Shown here in pieces: positions 10,137 to 17,769 of a stretch of DNA of 51,422 nt (positions are counted from its first letter, which is position 1; each line of letters starts with the position of its first letter). A model generated the notes under the pieces. It did no database searches, was not told where the DNA came from, and saw nothing but the letters and a program-made list of their open reading frames with translations. The stretch covers positions 1 through 51,422 of the forward strand of contig JADYYO010000201.1 in assembly GCA_020853615.1 (NCBI GenBank), given 5' to 3'. The DNA is from Thermomicrobiales bacterium. GTDB taxonomy: Bacteria > Chloroflexota > Chloroflexia > Thermomicrobiales > UBA6265. The translations under genes were made by a program, and so were the position numbers.

Positions 10137-11312
10137 CTAGACGGCGGCGAGCGCCGGGATGAGGCAGCCGACATCCGTGTATTCGATATCGTCGAGCGAG
10201 GTCGGCGCTCCCGGACCGCACATCGGGCACTCGGCGTCACGGCTGAGCCGGAGCTCCCGGAAGGTCATCTCCAGCGCGTCGTACGTGAGCAGCCGGCCGA
10301 CGAGCGGCTCGCCGATGCCGAGGATCAGCTTCGCCACCTCCGTCGCCTGGATCAGCCCGACCATGCCCGGCAGCAATCCCAGCACGCCGGCCTCGGCGCA
10401 ACTCGGCGCCAACTCCGGCGGCGGGGGCGTCGGGAAGAGGCAGCGGTAGCATGGCCCCTCGCCGGCGATGAAGGTCGTTGCCTGTCCCTCGAAGCGAAAG
10501 ATGCTGCCATGCACGTTCGGCTTGTGCAGGAGCACGCAGGCGTCGTTGATCAGGTAGCGGGCCGCGAAGTTGTCCGTACCGTCGAGAATGATGTCGTACG
10601 GCGCGAAGATGTCGAGGACGTTGCTCTTGTCGAGCCGTGTCTCGTGCGTCACGACGTTGACATCGGGGTTGAGGGCCTCGATCGTCAGCCGCGCGGACTC
10701 GACCTTCGACATCCCGATCCGGTCGGTCGTATGGATCACCTGCCGCTGCAGGTTCGAATCGTCGACGACATCGGCATCGACGACGCCGATCGTGCCGACG
10801 CCGGCGGCGGCGAGATAGAGCGCGGCCGGGGAGCCGAGCCCGCCCGCGCCGACCAGCAAGACCTTCGCGTCGAGCAGCTTGCGCTGCCCCTCCTCACCGA
10901 CCTCCGGGATCAGCAGGTGGCGGCTGTAACGCCGGCGCTGCTCGGGGGTGAAGGTTTGTGGCACCGACCATGGAAGCCCCGCCGCCTTCCATCCGCTGAA
11001 TCCGCTGGACATCGACGAGACGTTCTCGTAGCCGAGCTGGTTCAGGGCGTCGGCGCCGAAGAGCGACCGCACCCCGCCCGCGCAGTAGACGACGATCGGC
11101 GTGCTTCGGTCGCGCACCGCCTCCTCGATCCGCATCTCGAGGAACCCACGTGGAATGTGGAGCGAGTCCGGGATCGCGCCCTGCTCGACCTCGTCCTGCT
11201 CGCGGACATCGACGATGACCGCGCCCCGCTCGCGCAGCTCCGCTGACTCGCGAGGGTCGACCTCCCGCACCGTGGCCCGCTTCTGCTCGAGCATCTCCTG
11301 ATATGTCGCCAT
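10137..11312 (-). CDS. Rhodanese-MoeB/ThiF fusion (sulfur-carrier adenylyltransferase)
   Basis: A 391-residue two-domain protein. Residues 1-115 or so form a rhodanese domain with the catalytic cysteine in VVYCAGGVRS. Residues 130-390 form an E1-like MoeB/ThiF domain, with the nucleotide-binding loop VGAGGLGSPAALYLAAAG, the arginine-finger region SNLQRQVIH, DGTDNFAARYLIND and two zinc CxxC pairs (CYRC and CPMC). Such enzymes adenylate the C-terminal Gly-Gly of MoaD- or ThiS-type sulfur carriers, and the rhodanese domain passes on sulfur. In the better-known MOCS3/MoeZ layout the rhodanese follows the adenylyltransferase; here it precedes it. The start at 11312 has AGGAG 7 nt upstream. No carrier-protein gene is adjacent. 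Confidence 0.88.
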   Translation of the reverse strand: MATYQEMLEQKRATVREVDPRESAELRERGAVIVDVREQDEVEQGAIPDSLHIPRGFLEMRIEEAVRDRSTPIVVYCAGGVRSLFGADALNQLGYENVSSMSSGFSGWKAAGLPWSVPQTFTPEQRRRYSRHLLIPEVGEEGQRKLLDAKVLLVGAGGLGSPAALYLAAAGVGTIGVVDADVVDDSNLQRQVIHTTDRIGMSKVESARLTIEALNPDVNVVTHETRLDKSNVLDIFAPYDIILDGTDNFAARYLINDACVLLHKPNVHGSIFRFEGQATTFIAGEGPCYRCLFPTPPPPELAPSCAEAGVLGLLPGMVGLIQATEVAKLILGIGEPLVGRLLTYDALEMTFRELRLSRDAECPMCGPGAPTSLDDIEYTDVGCLIPALAAV

Positions 11313-11390
11313 GTGACGCTCCTGCCGTGGCATATTCTTGAGTTGTTGGTCAATTTTAGGAGGGATCTCGTCCGCACGCCAGTCGCTTCA

Positions 11391-11399
11391 TGCTACGGT
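11391..11399 (+). promoter_or_regulatory. Extended -10 candidate upstream of the PaaI-type thioesterase
   Basis: TGCTACGGT resembles an extended -10 (TGn plus TACGGT). It lies 54 nt before the ATG at 11454 in the divergent region between the MoeB-type and thioesterase genes. No convincing -35 was seen. Confidence 0.3.
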
Positions 11400-11453
11400 G
11401 TTGCCCGGCCACATGCGAGGGTCGACTCCCTCGCCAACCCGAGGAGGTCCCCC

Positions 11454-11945
11454 ATGTCGACCGGATCAACGATACAGGAAGGGGCCGACACGCTCGCCTC
11501 CGTGCGTGCCGACCACGACTGCTTCGGCTGCGGCGCGCGCAACCGGATCGGCCTGAAACTCCGCTTCCGCCCGGCCGGCGACGGGGTCAGCGCGGCCTTC
11601 ACTCCGGCACCGGAACATCAAGGATATGAGAATGTCATCCACGGCGGCATCATCTCCACGCTCCTCGACGAGGCGATGGCGTGGGCGGTCGCGACGCGCG
11701 GCATCTGGGCGGTGACCGGCGAGATGCGGGTCCGGTTTCGCCACCCGCTTCATGTCGGCGAGCCGGTCACGGCCTCGGGAAGCGTCGTCGAGGAGCGAGG
11801 GCGCATCGTGAGCGCCGCCGGAACGATCGCCCGCGACGAGGATGGCGCGACAATTGCCAGCGCGACCGGCACCTTTGTCCGCGTCGACAAGGAGACAGAG
11901 GCGGCATGGCGAGCGCGCTATCTTGCCGCCCGGAATGGCGAATAG
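11454..11945 (+). CDS. PaaI-family hotdog-fold thioesterase
   Basis: A 163-residue single hotdog-fold protein of the PaaI/YbgC-like acyl-CoA thioesterase superfamily. The N-terminal CFGCGARNRIGLKLRF and the active-site region IHGGIISTLLDEAMAWA are typical; the acidic residue in LLDEA and the HGG turn form the catalytic site in related enzymes. It would hydrolyse an acyl-CoA thioester; the acyl group is unknown. The start is fixed by a strong GAGGAGGT at 11441-11448. It is followed 60 nt later by cdd on the same strand, so the two may be cotranscribed. Confidence 0.88.
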   Translation: MSTGSTIQEGADTLASVRADHDCFGCGARNRIGLKLRFRPAGDGVSAAFTPAPEHQGYENVIHGGIISTLLDEAMAWAVATRGIWAVTGEMRVRFRHPLHVGEPVTASGSVVEERGRIVSAAGTIARDEDGATIASATGTFVRVDKETEAAWRARYLAARNGE

Positions 11946-12005
11946 CCGACCGGGCGTCGAGCCGGTGAAGGCGGCCCTGCGGCCATCCGACGGAAGGAGA
12001 CACGC

Positions 12006-12479
12006 GTGACGCCTCGTCCCGACCTCGACCGCGCAACTGCCGATGCGCTCCTGGAGCGTGCCCGGGAAGCGGCGCGCAACGCTTACGTGCCCTACTCGGA
12101 ATTCCCGGTCGGCGCGGCCGTCCTCACGGAAGATGGCTCGATCATCGCGGGCTGCAACATCGAGAACGCCAGCTATCCGCTCACGATCTGCGGCGAGCGC
12201 AGCGCCGTCGCCGCGGCGGTCTCGAGCGGTCACCGCGAGATTCGCGCCGTCGCCGTCAGCGCGCCGCGCGTGCCCGGCACCACGCCCTGCGGCGCCTGCC
12301 GGCAGGTCCTCAATGAGTTCCGTCCGGTGAACGGCGATATGGTGGTCATCCTCGACGATGGGAAGTCCGGCATCCATCTCACCCTCGACGACCTCCTGCC
12401 TCGCGCATTCGGCCCCCGCAATCTCGAAGCGGCCGCGGCATCGCCGGCACATGCGGGAGGCGCGGCAGATGCCGGGTAA
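12006..12479 (+). CDS. cdd: Cytidine deaminase
   Basis: A 157-residue homotetrameric-type cytidine deaminase that converts (deoxy)cytidine to (deoxy)uridine in pyrimidine salvage. The substrate loop PYSEFPVGAAV, the zinc/catalytic motif CGERSAV (Cys ligand and proton-shuttling Glu) and the second zinc motif PCGACRQVL are all present. The C-terminal 25 residues are Ala-rich and run over the start of the next gene. AGGAGAC lies just upstream of the GTG/ACG boundary; the first in-frame start codon is at 12006. The 11-nt overlap with the primase-like gene suggests translational coupling of nucleoside salvage to a nucleotide polymerase. Confidence 0.95.
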   Translation: MTPRPDLDRATADALLERAREAARNAYVPYSEFPVGAAVLTEDGSIIAGCNIENASYPLTICGERSAVAAAVSSGHREIRAVAVSAPRVPGTTPCGACRQVLNEFRPVNGDMVVILDDGKSGIHLTLDDLLPRAFGPRNLEAAAASPAHAGGAADAG

Positions 12480-13290
12480 GTACCTCGACTACTACGCGGA
12501 CGTCGCGGATCGCATCCTGCCGTTTCTCGCCGGCCGGCCCGTCGCCATCGAACAGCGGTTCCCCGGGTCCGACCGGACGGTCTACCGGCGCCACACCGGC
12601 GCGGCCGGGGATGACACCTGGATTCGCATCGACAGCCGCGACGAGCTCCTCGAGTGGGTGCGCAAGTACGCCGAGGGGATCCACGCCAACATCCGCTCGA
12701 CCGATCGCGGCGCCTGGTTCGTGATCGACATCGATTCGCGCGAGCTCCCGACGGAGATGGCGAAGATCGCGGCAATCCATGCCGCGGACGTGCTCGCCGA
12801 GCAGCAGCTCGAGCCGCTGGTCAAGTTCTCCGGCTCCGACGGCTACCACCTGATGTGGGACGTTCCTGATCTGCCCGGGATCGACGACGCCGAGCTGTGG
12901 GAGATGGAGCGAGAGGTCGTCCGCGCCGTCGCCTGCGAGGTCGAGCGCCGGCTGGCCTCCGATCCGGCCGCCGCGCCGATTCGCGCCGCGGTCGGCGAAG
13001 GCAAGCCGACGATCACGACCAGTTCGGCCGATCGCGAGAGCCCGAACGCGCTCCTCTTCGACGAGTACATCCTGAAGGAGAACGCCAACTTCCGCGTGCC
13101 CTTCTCGATCCACCCGACAACCGGGCTCGCCGCGGCACCGATCCCGCGCGATCGCCTGCCCGACTTCGAACCGACCGAAGCGAGCCCCAAGCGCGTCGCG
13201 AGGGAATGGCCGATGGTCTCGCTCCCTCGCCATTCCCTTGCGCAGGTGCGCGCCGCTCTCGAGGCATGGCGCGCCGACGGGTGCGCGTAA
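12469..13290 (+). CDS. Stand-alone archaeo-eukaryotic primase (PriS / LigD-Pol-like) protein
   Basis: A 273-residue protein of the AEP superfamily (primases, PrimPols and LigD polymerase domains). The N-terminus (YYADVADRILPFLAGRPVAI) resembles the start of LigD polymerase domains. Motif I is VIDIDS with Asp at 87 and 89. Motif II is FSGSDGYHLMW (121-130). Motif III resembles the RxPxSxHxxTG signature of archaeal and eukaryotic PriS: FRVPFSIHPTTGL (208-220). The third metal-binding acid is probably Asp198 or Glu204, which I could not settle. No ligase, helicase or zinc domain is attached, and no Ku or LigD gene is nearby. The start at 12469 has GGGAGG 8 nt upstream and overlaps cdd by 11 nt. 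Likely role: primer synthesis or gap filling; this is inference. Confidence 0.75.
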   Translation: MPGKYLDYYADVADRILPFLAGRPVAIEQRFPGSDRTVYRRHTGAAGDDTWIRIDSRDELLEWVRKYAEGIHANIRSTDRGAWFVIDIDSRELPTEMAKIAAIHAADVLAEQQLEPLVKFSGSDGYHLMWDVPDLPGIDDAELWEMEREVVRAVACEVERRLASDPAAAPIRAAVGEGKPTITTSSADRESPNALLFDEYILKENANFRVPFSIHPTTGLAAAPIPRDRLPDFEPTEASPKRVAREWPMVSLPRHSLAQVRAALEAWRADGCA

Positions 13291-13315
13291 CCGAAATGGA
13301 GGATGCGCGCGGCGG

Positions 13316-14425
13316 TCAGGCGGCGACGGCCGGGTCGTCCGGGACGACGGTCACGTCCTGAAGTCGCAGCAGAATCTCCCGCTGTTCCTTGTCGAGGAGC
13401 GTCAACCGCTCGAGCCCGCCCGAGATCACCTTGAGCGGCGTGCCGTCGACATCGACGGTCAGCCGCACTGTCGGCCCCTCGAAGACGATCTGATCGACCC
13501 GGCCCCGAACGATGTTCGGCGCGTCCGCGACATGCCCATTAGCGAGGACCTCGATATTCTCGGGACGGACGAAGGCCACGACCTTGTCACCCGGCCGCAC
13601 GTTTCCGGGATCGAGGCCGCGCATACGGATGCCTCCGGCAACAAGATCGACCAGGCGCGGCTCGCCCTCACCTCCCGGAGCCACCAGCCCGGTCACCTCC
13701 CCCGGAATCCCGTTGTTGTCGCCGACGAAGTTGGCCACGAACTCGGTCTGCGGGCGCAGGTAGATATCGAGCTGCGAGCCTGCCTGCTCGATCCGCCCCT
13801 CGTTCATGACGAAGATGCGGTCGGAGATGGCAAACGCCTCCGACTGGTCGTGGGTCACGTAGATCGCCGTTTTGCGCGTCCGCCGCTGCAACTCCAGAAT
13901 CGAGTACTTGAGCGAGTCGCGCAGGTTGCGATCGAGCGCAGAAAGAGGCTCGTCGAAGAGGAGTACGCGCGGATCGGTCGCCAGCATCCGCGCCAGCGCG
14001 ACGCGCTGCTGCTGGCCACCCGAGAGTTGCGCCGGCATTCGATTCGCGTAGTCGCCGAGCTCGACCATCTCGAGCATCTCGGCCACCCGCCGCTCGGTCT
14101 CCGCCTTCGGCGTGCCCTTCACCTCCAGACCGAACGCGACATTCCGCGCGACGGTCAGATGCGGGAAGAGCGCATGGCTCTGAAAGGCGAGCCCGATGTT
14201 GCGCTTGTGCGAGGGGACCGCGTTCATCGGCTGGCCATCGAAGCGGATAACGCCTCCGCTCGGATCGACCAGCCCGGCGACCATCCGCAACGTCGTCGTC
14301 TTCCCGCAGCCCGAGGGCCCGAGGAGCGTGACGAACTCGCCGTCGGCGATGTCCGCGTTGAAATGCTCGACCGCCGCCGTCGGGCCGTAGCGCTTCGAAA
14401 TATCGACCAGTTGCACTCGTGTCAT
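13316..14425 (-). CDS. ABC transporter ATPase, Pot/spermidine type (PotA-like)
   Basis: A 369-residue nucleotide-binding subunit with Walker A GPSGCGKTT, Q-loop FQSHALFP, signature LSGGQQQRVALARM, Walker B VLLFDEPLSALD and the switch THDQ. The C-terminal 120 or so residues form a TOBE-type domain (PGDKVVAFVRPENIEV), typical of importers for polyamines, iron, thiamine or opines. The start is placed at 14425 (MTRVQL). The open frame continues much further upstream, but that part is antisense-like shadow of the permease gene. It is the last gene of the operon binding protein, permease, permease, ATPase. Substrate is not determinable; polyamine is the family default. Confidence 0.9.
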   Translation of the reverse strand: MTRVQLVDISKRYGPTAAVEHFNADIADGEFVTLLGPSGCGKTTTLRMVAGLVDPSGGVIRFDGQPMNAVPSHKRNIGLAFQSHALFPHLTVARNVAFGLEVKGTPKAETERRVAEMLEMVELGDYANRMPAQLSGGQQQRVALARMLATDPRVLLFDEPLSALDRNLRDSLKYSILELQRRTRKTAIYVTHDQSEAFAISDRIFVMNEGRIEQAGSQLDIYLRPQTEFVANFVGDNNGIPGEVTGLVAPGGEGEPRLVDLVAGGIRMRGLDPGNVRPGDKVVAFVRPENIEVLANGHVADAPNIVRGRVDQIVFEGPTVRLTVDVDGTPLKVISGGLERLTLLDKEQREILLRLQDVTVVPDDPAVAA

Positions 14426-14454
14426 GCATTGCCTCGTGGGGCGCTCGCGCCCGG

Positions 14455-15288
14455 TCAGATCAGATAGGTCCCCTTGAGATAGCGCGAGCCGAAAAAGTGG
14501 AAGAAGAGGAGGACGACCGTAAAGGAGACGAGCTGCATCGTCGTCGCCAGGGCCGCGGTCGACGGCTGGAAACCGGCCGTCCGGGCCAGGTTGTAGACCC
14601 GGAGCGCGGCCGTGGTCAGCCCGGGACCGGCGATGAAAAGCGTCACCAGAAACTCGTTGAAGATGATGACGAAGGTTAGCAGGATTCCCGCGCTGATGCC
14701 GGGCCCGAGCAGCGGCAACTCGACGCGCCAGAACGTCTGCATCCGGGTGGCGCCGAGCGTCCGCGCCGCCTCCTCGAAGACCATCGGCAGGTCGCGCAGC
14801 GCCACAATGATCGGCACCAGCATCAACGGGAAGGTCCCGACCACATAGGCGCCGATCAGGCCGATCATCGTCTGCGGGATGCGGAAGAGAAAGGCGTAAG
14901 CGATAACGAGGCTGACGCCCATCACCGCCGCCGGCGTGTAGAGGGAGAGGTTGAGCGTCGATAGGATGAAGCTCTTCCCCGGGATCGGGTAGCGCACGAT
15001 CGCGTAGGCTGCCGGGATGGCGATCAGCAGATTGATGACGATCGTGATCAGGGTCGTCTCGAATGAGAGGAGCAGGTTTTCGCGAAAACTCCCGAAGACG
15101 TATTGGTAGTAGCTGAACGTCCAGACTCCATCCGGCGTCCGCAGCGAGTAGATGAGCGTCGCCAGGAACGGCAGGGCGAAGATCGCCATCCACGCCCAGA
15201 CATAGCCGTGCGCGAGGGCATTCCAGAACCACCTCGGGCCAGAACCCCGCCCCGCGTGAGGCGAGACGTCGACCGTCATGCTCGCCAC
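14455..15288 (-). CDS. ABC transporter permease, PotC-like
   Basis: A 277-residue inner-membrane permease with six predicted helices. The EAA loop EEAARTLGATRMQTFWRVELP contacts the ATPase. It pairs with the upstream permease to form the transmembrane channel of the importer. The GTG at 15288 is chosen because AGGAG lies 7 nt upstream; the ATG at 15279 is possible. It starts 10 nt after the stop of the preceding permease gene, and the ATPase gene begins 29 nt after its stop, so all are cotranscribed. Confidence 0.87.
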   Translation of the reverse strand: MASMTVDVSPHAGRGSGPRWFWNALAHGYVWAWMAIFALPFLATLIYSLRTPDGVWTFSYYQYVFGSFRENLLLSFETTLITIVINLLIAIPAAYAIVRYPIPGKSFILSTLNLSLYTPAAVMGVSLVIAYAFLFRIPQTMIGLIGAYVVGTFPLMLVPIIVALRDLPMVFEEAARTLGATRMQTFWRVELPLLGPGISAGILLTFVIIFNEFLVTLFIAGPGLTTAALRVYNLARTAGFQPSTAALATTMQLVSFTVVLLFFHFFGSRYLKGTYLI

Positions 15289-15298
15289 GAATCGACTC

Positions 15299-16195
15299 CT
15301 AGGCCCCGAGGGCGCCACGCGAGAAACGCAGCGACACCCAGGTCACCGCGAACGCCATGACCATCAGCAAGACTCCCAGCGCCGCCGCGAGGCCATAGTT
15401 GAACTGGACGAGCCCCTTCAGGAACATCTGCAGGGAGATCACCGACTGCTCCTTCGGCGAGCCGAGGAGCTGCGGTTGCACGAAGACCCCGAGATTCCAG
15501 CCAAAACACATCAGGAATCCGGCGACGATGCCGCCCCAGCTCAGGGGAAAGAGGACCCGGGTGAAGATCTGCCACGGCTTCGCCCCGAGGGTCCGCGCCG
15601 CCTCCTCGAGCAGCGGATCGACGTTCGCCAGCGCCGCGCCGATATTCATCACCATGAACGGAAAGGTGAAGACGGCCATCGAGAAGAGGACGGCGGCCTG
15701 CGAGAAGAGGTACTTCGCGATATCGACTCCCAGGAGGACGAAGACGCCGCCCAGCGGGCCCGTCGGCAGGAAGACGTAGAAGAGGCCGAATGCCAGGTAG
15801 AGTGGCCCGAAGAGCGGGAAGGTCATCATCGTCCGCACGAACTCGCGGTAGCGGATCTTGCGGATCAGGATGTAGGCGAACGGGTAGCCAAGGACGAGAT
15901 CGAGGATCGACGCCACCCCGGCAAGGTAGACCGTCTCGATGATCGCCGACCGGTAGCGCCCGAAGACATTGAGATAGTTGTCGGCGGTGTACTCGGCGTT
16001 GAAGAAGAATGACGACTCCCGCGTCAAGCTGACCTGGAAGAGATAGATCAGGGGGATGATCGAAAAGAGGACCGCCACCAGAATCGCCGGCGCGAGCAGC
16101 AGCATCCCGCGCGCTCGCGGTGTGCTCAGCCAGCGGCGCGGCGATCGCTCCGCGATCTCGTATTCGATGGCGATTTCCGCCGGGGCGTGGGTCAT
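15299..16195 (-). CDS. ABC transporter permease, PotB-like
   Basis: A 298-residue membrane protein. After an N-terminal cytoplasmic stretch of about 30 residues there is a first helix (GMLLLAPAILVAVLFSIIPL), and the rest follows the binding-protein-dependent permease pattern. The EAA loop reads LLEEAARTLGAKPWQIFTRV. It is the first permease gene after the binding-protein gene, separated from it by 120 nt that hold several hairpins. The ATG at 16195 (MTHAPAE) is chosen; it has only a weak ribosome-binding site, consistent with lower expression than the binding protein. Confidence 0.87.
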   Translation of the reverse strand: MTHAPAEIAIEYEIAERSPRRWLSTPRARGMLLLAPAILVAVLFSIIPLIYLFQVSLTRESSFFFNAEYTADNYLNVFGRYRSAIIETVYLAGVASILDLVLGYPFAYILIRKIRYREFVRTMMTFPLFGPLYLAFGLFYVFLPTGPLGGVFVLLGVDIAKYLFSQAAVLFSMAVFTFPFMVMNIGAALANVDPLLEEAARTLGAKPWQIFTRVLFPLSWGGIVAGFLMCFGWNLGVFVQPQLLGSPKEQSVISLQMFLKGLVQFNYGLAAALGVLLMVMAFAVTWVSLRFSRGALGA

Positions 16196-16222
16196 CTGCG
16201 TTTCGCCGTATGTGCTCAATAA

Positions 16223-16294
16223 CGCGCCGTGGCGATGCGTGAGCCCGCCACGGCGCGATGCTCTCCTAAACCTGAGCCGGTTGACCACCGGCTC
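16223..16294 (-). promoter_or_regulatory. Intercistronic hairpins between binding-protein and permease genes
   Basis: Two stems lie in the 120-nt gap. The first pairs 16223-16234 with 16246-16257 (12 bp, perfect, 11-nt loop). The second pairs 16274-16281 with 16287-16294 (8 bp, 5-nt loop). Further GC-rich pairing with 16295-16317 is possible. No T-run follows. In many ABC operons such stems after the binding-protein gene protect its mRNA or attenuate transcription, giving excess binding protein. The pairing is seen; the role is inferred. Confidence 0.55.
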
Positions 16295-16315
16295 GGCCGG
16301 TCCACCCGAGCCGGC

Positions 16316-17593
16316 CTACTGGCCGATCCCCTTGGCGTAGTAATCCATCCACTCGCCGACGTGCTCAGCGTAGTAGTCCCAATCGACCGTCTTGAAGTTC
16401 GTCGTCAACTGCTCGATCGTCGGGTAGAAGTTGAAGTAGTCGTCCTTGAACCAGTCCGGCACGAGATCGACGTACGACTCGCCGAGCACCCCTTCGTTCA
16501 GCTCCGCCCACGGCCCATGCTCAAGGCCCCAGCTCTCCGGCGGGAACTGCGCCTCGTCGCTCAGCCGCCAGTCGGCGAAGATCTGCGCCAGCACCGGGTG
16601 CTGCGTCCCCTTCGGAATCCACATGTAGCCGTTGACGAGGTACTGGCCCGACTTCGCGAAGAGGAAGGCGGTGTTCGTCTGCCCGTTCAGGAACTCCATC
16701 CGCCCCAGCGAGTCCCAGAACCCGACCGCATCGACGACGCCGGCGCGCAGAAGCTGCTGCATGGTGGCGCTGTCGGTCGTGTATTGGAGCACGTTCGGGT
16801 GAATCTTCTGAATGGCGAAATCGATCGCCTGCGTCATCTCCTCCGGCTTCTTGTAGTCGAGCTTGAGCGCTTCGGCGAGGCCGAGGAGCATCCCGCCCGC
16901 GGTGATGTCGCCCGGCAGGGGCATCGTCAGCCGCTGCTTGAGCCGCTCGTCCGCCAGGTCCGTCCAGTCGGTAATGAACGAGGCGCGCTCCTTGTCATAG
17001 ACGATCCCCGGTGTCGCCGACGCCTGGAACCCGACGGCCGTCGGCGCGTGATTGAACATGTCGAGAACCCGCTCGGCATTCGGCACGAGCCCGGAGGGGA
17101 GGAATTCTTCCGCCACCGGCTCGGGCTGCGACATCGCCTCGGCCCAGTAGTTCTCCTCGATCGCCATCACGTCATACGACGGAGCGCTGCCGCTCTGCAG
17201 AGCGGTGTAGAGGTTGGTGATGTAGGTGCTCGGCGCCTGGCTCGCCTCGTAGTTCAGTCCGACGTCGACGCCATAGGTGTCCTTGACGTACTGCTTGAAC
17301 TTGGCGATCAACGTGTCGTTCGCGGTGTAGGTCCAGTTCCCGACGTTGACCTCGCCCTCCTTCTGGATCTCGGCGACGATCTCGTCGTGCGTCATCTCCT
17401 TGTTCAGGATCGACACCTTCACCGGTTCGTTCTGCGCGGCCCGGGCCGCTGCCGGCACCCGGGTCAACGCCGAGGCGATCGCGGAAGCGGACATCCCGAG
17501 CGCGATTCCGCGCCGGATGACGTCCCGCCGCGACAGCCGCCCTTCGACTGCCTCTGCCACCAGCGACGATACGCGAGCGTTCATTGCGGTCAC
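16316..17593 (-). CDS. ABC substrate-binding protein, spermidine/putrescine type, Tat-exported
   Basis: A 425-residue extracellular solute-binding protein (PotD-like class). A twin-arginine signal is present near residues 20-50: RLSRRDVIRRG followed by a hydrophobic segment ending AAARAAQ, suggesting export in folded form. The mature part opens with EPVKVSILNKEM. It contains the aromatic-rich segments MAIEENYWAEAM and NGYMWIPKG that fit the family's polar-ligand pocket. The GTG at 17593 is chosen because GGAGG lies 8 nt upstream; the ATG at 17584 is in frame. It is the first gene of the importer operon, behind a TTGACA-type promoter. Ligand could be a polyamine or another small organic cation or carboxylate. 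Confidence 0.85.
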   Translation of the reverse strand: MTAMNARVSSLVAEAVEGRLSRRDVIRRGIALGMSASAIASALTRVPAAARAAQNEPVKVSILNKEMTHDEIVAEIQKEGEVNVGNWTYTANDTLIAKFKQYVKDTYGVDVGLNYEASQAPSTYITNLYTALQSGSAPSYDVMAIEENYWAEAMSQPEPVAEEFLPSGLVPNAERVLDMFNHAPTAVGFQASATPGIVYDKERASFITDWTDLADERLKQRLTMPLPGDITAGGMLLGLAEALKLDYKKPEEMTQAIDFAIQKIHPNVLQYTTDSATMQQLLRAGVVDAVGFWDSLGRMEFLNGQTNTAFLFAKSGQYLVNGYMWIPKGTQHPVLAQIFADWRLSDEAQFPPESWGLEHGPWAELNEGVLGESYVDLVPDWFKDDYFNFYPTIEQLTTNFKTVDWDYYAEHVGEWMDYYAKGIGQ

Positions 17594-17681
17594 TATCGGC
17601 TCCTCCACACGGATACAGACGCCATCGTTGGCGCGGCGAACCCGTTCGGGCCAGGCGATCGGATGTAACCCCTGCCAGCGT

Positions 17682-17710
17682 ACGGTAATCAGCCCGGCGC
17701 AACCTGTCAA
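17682..17710 (-). promoter_or_regulatory. Promoter of the Pot-type importer operon
   Basis: On the minus strand a perfect -35, TTGACA (bases 17705-17710), and a -10-like TACCGT (17682-17687) are separated by exactly 17 nt. This is the best sigma-70-type -35 found in the window. It predicts a leader of about 80 nt before the GTG start at 17593. Confidence 0.6.
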
Positions 17711-17769
17711 CCTACCCCTGCATGCCGATCGTCGTTCGCGGGCTGGACACGTCCCTCCGGAAACATCTC

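Noticed and set aside
14426-15232. Upstream extension of the ABC ATPase frame
   Set aside because: The frame stays open through the permease gene, but the ATPase domain begins at MTRVQL (14425) and the upstream translation is shadow sequence.
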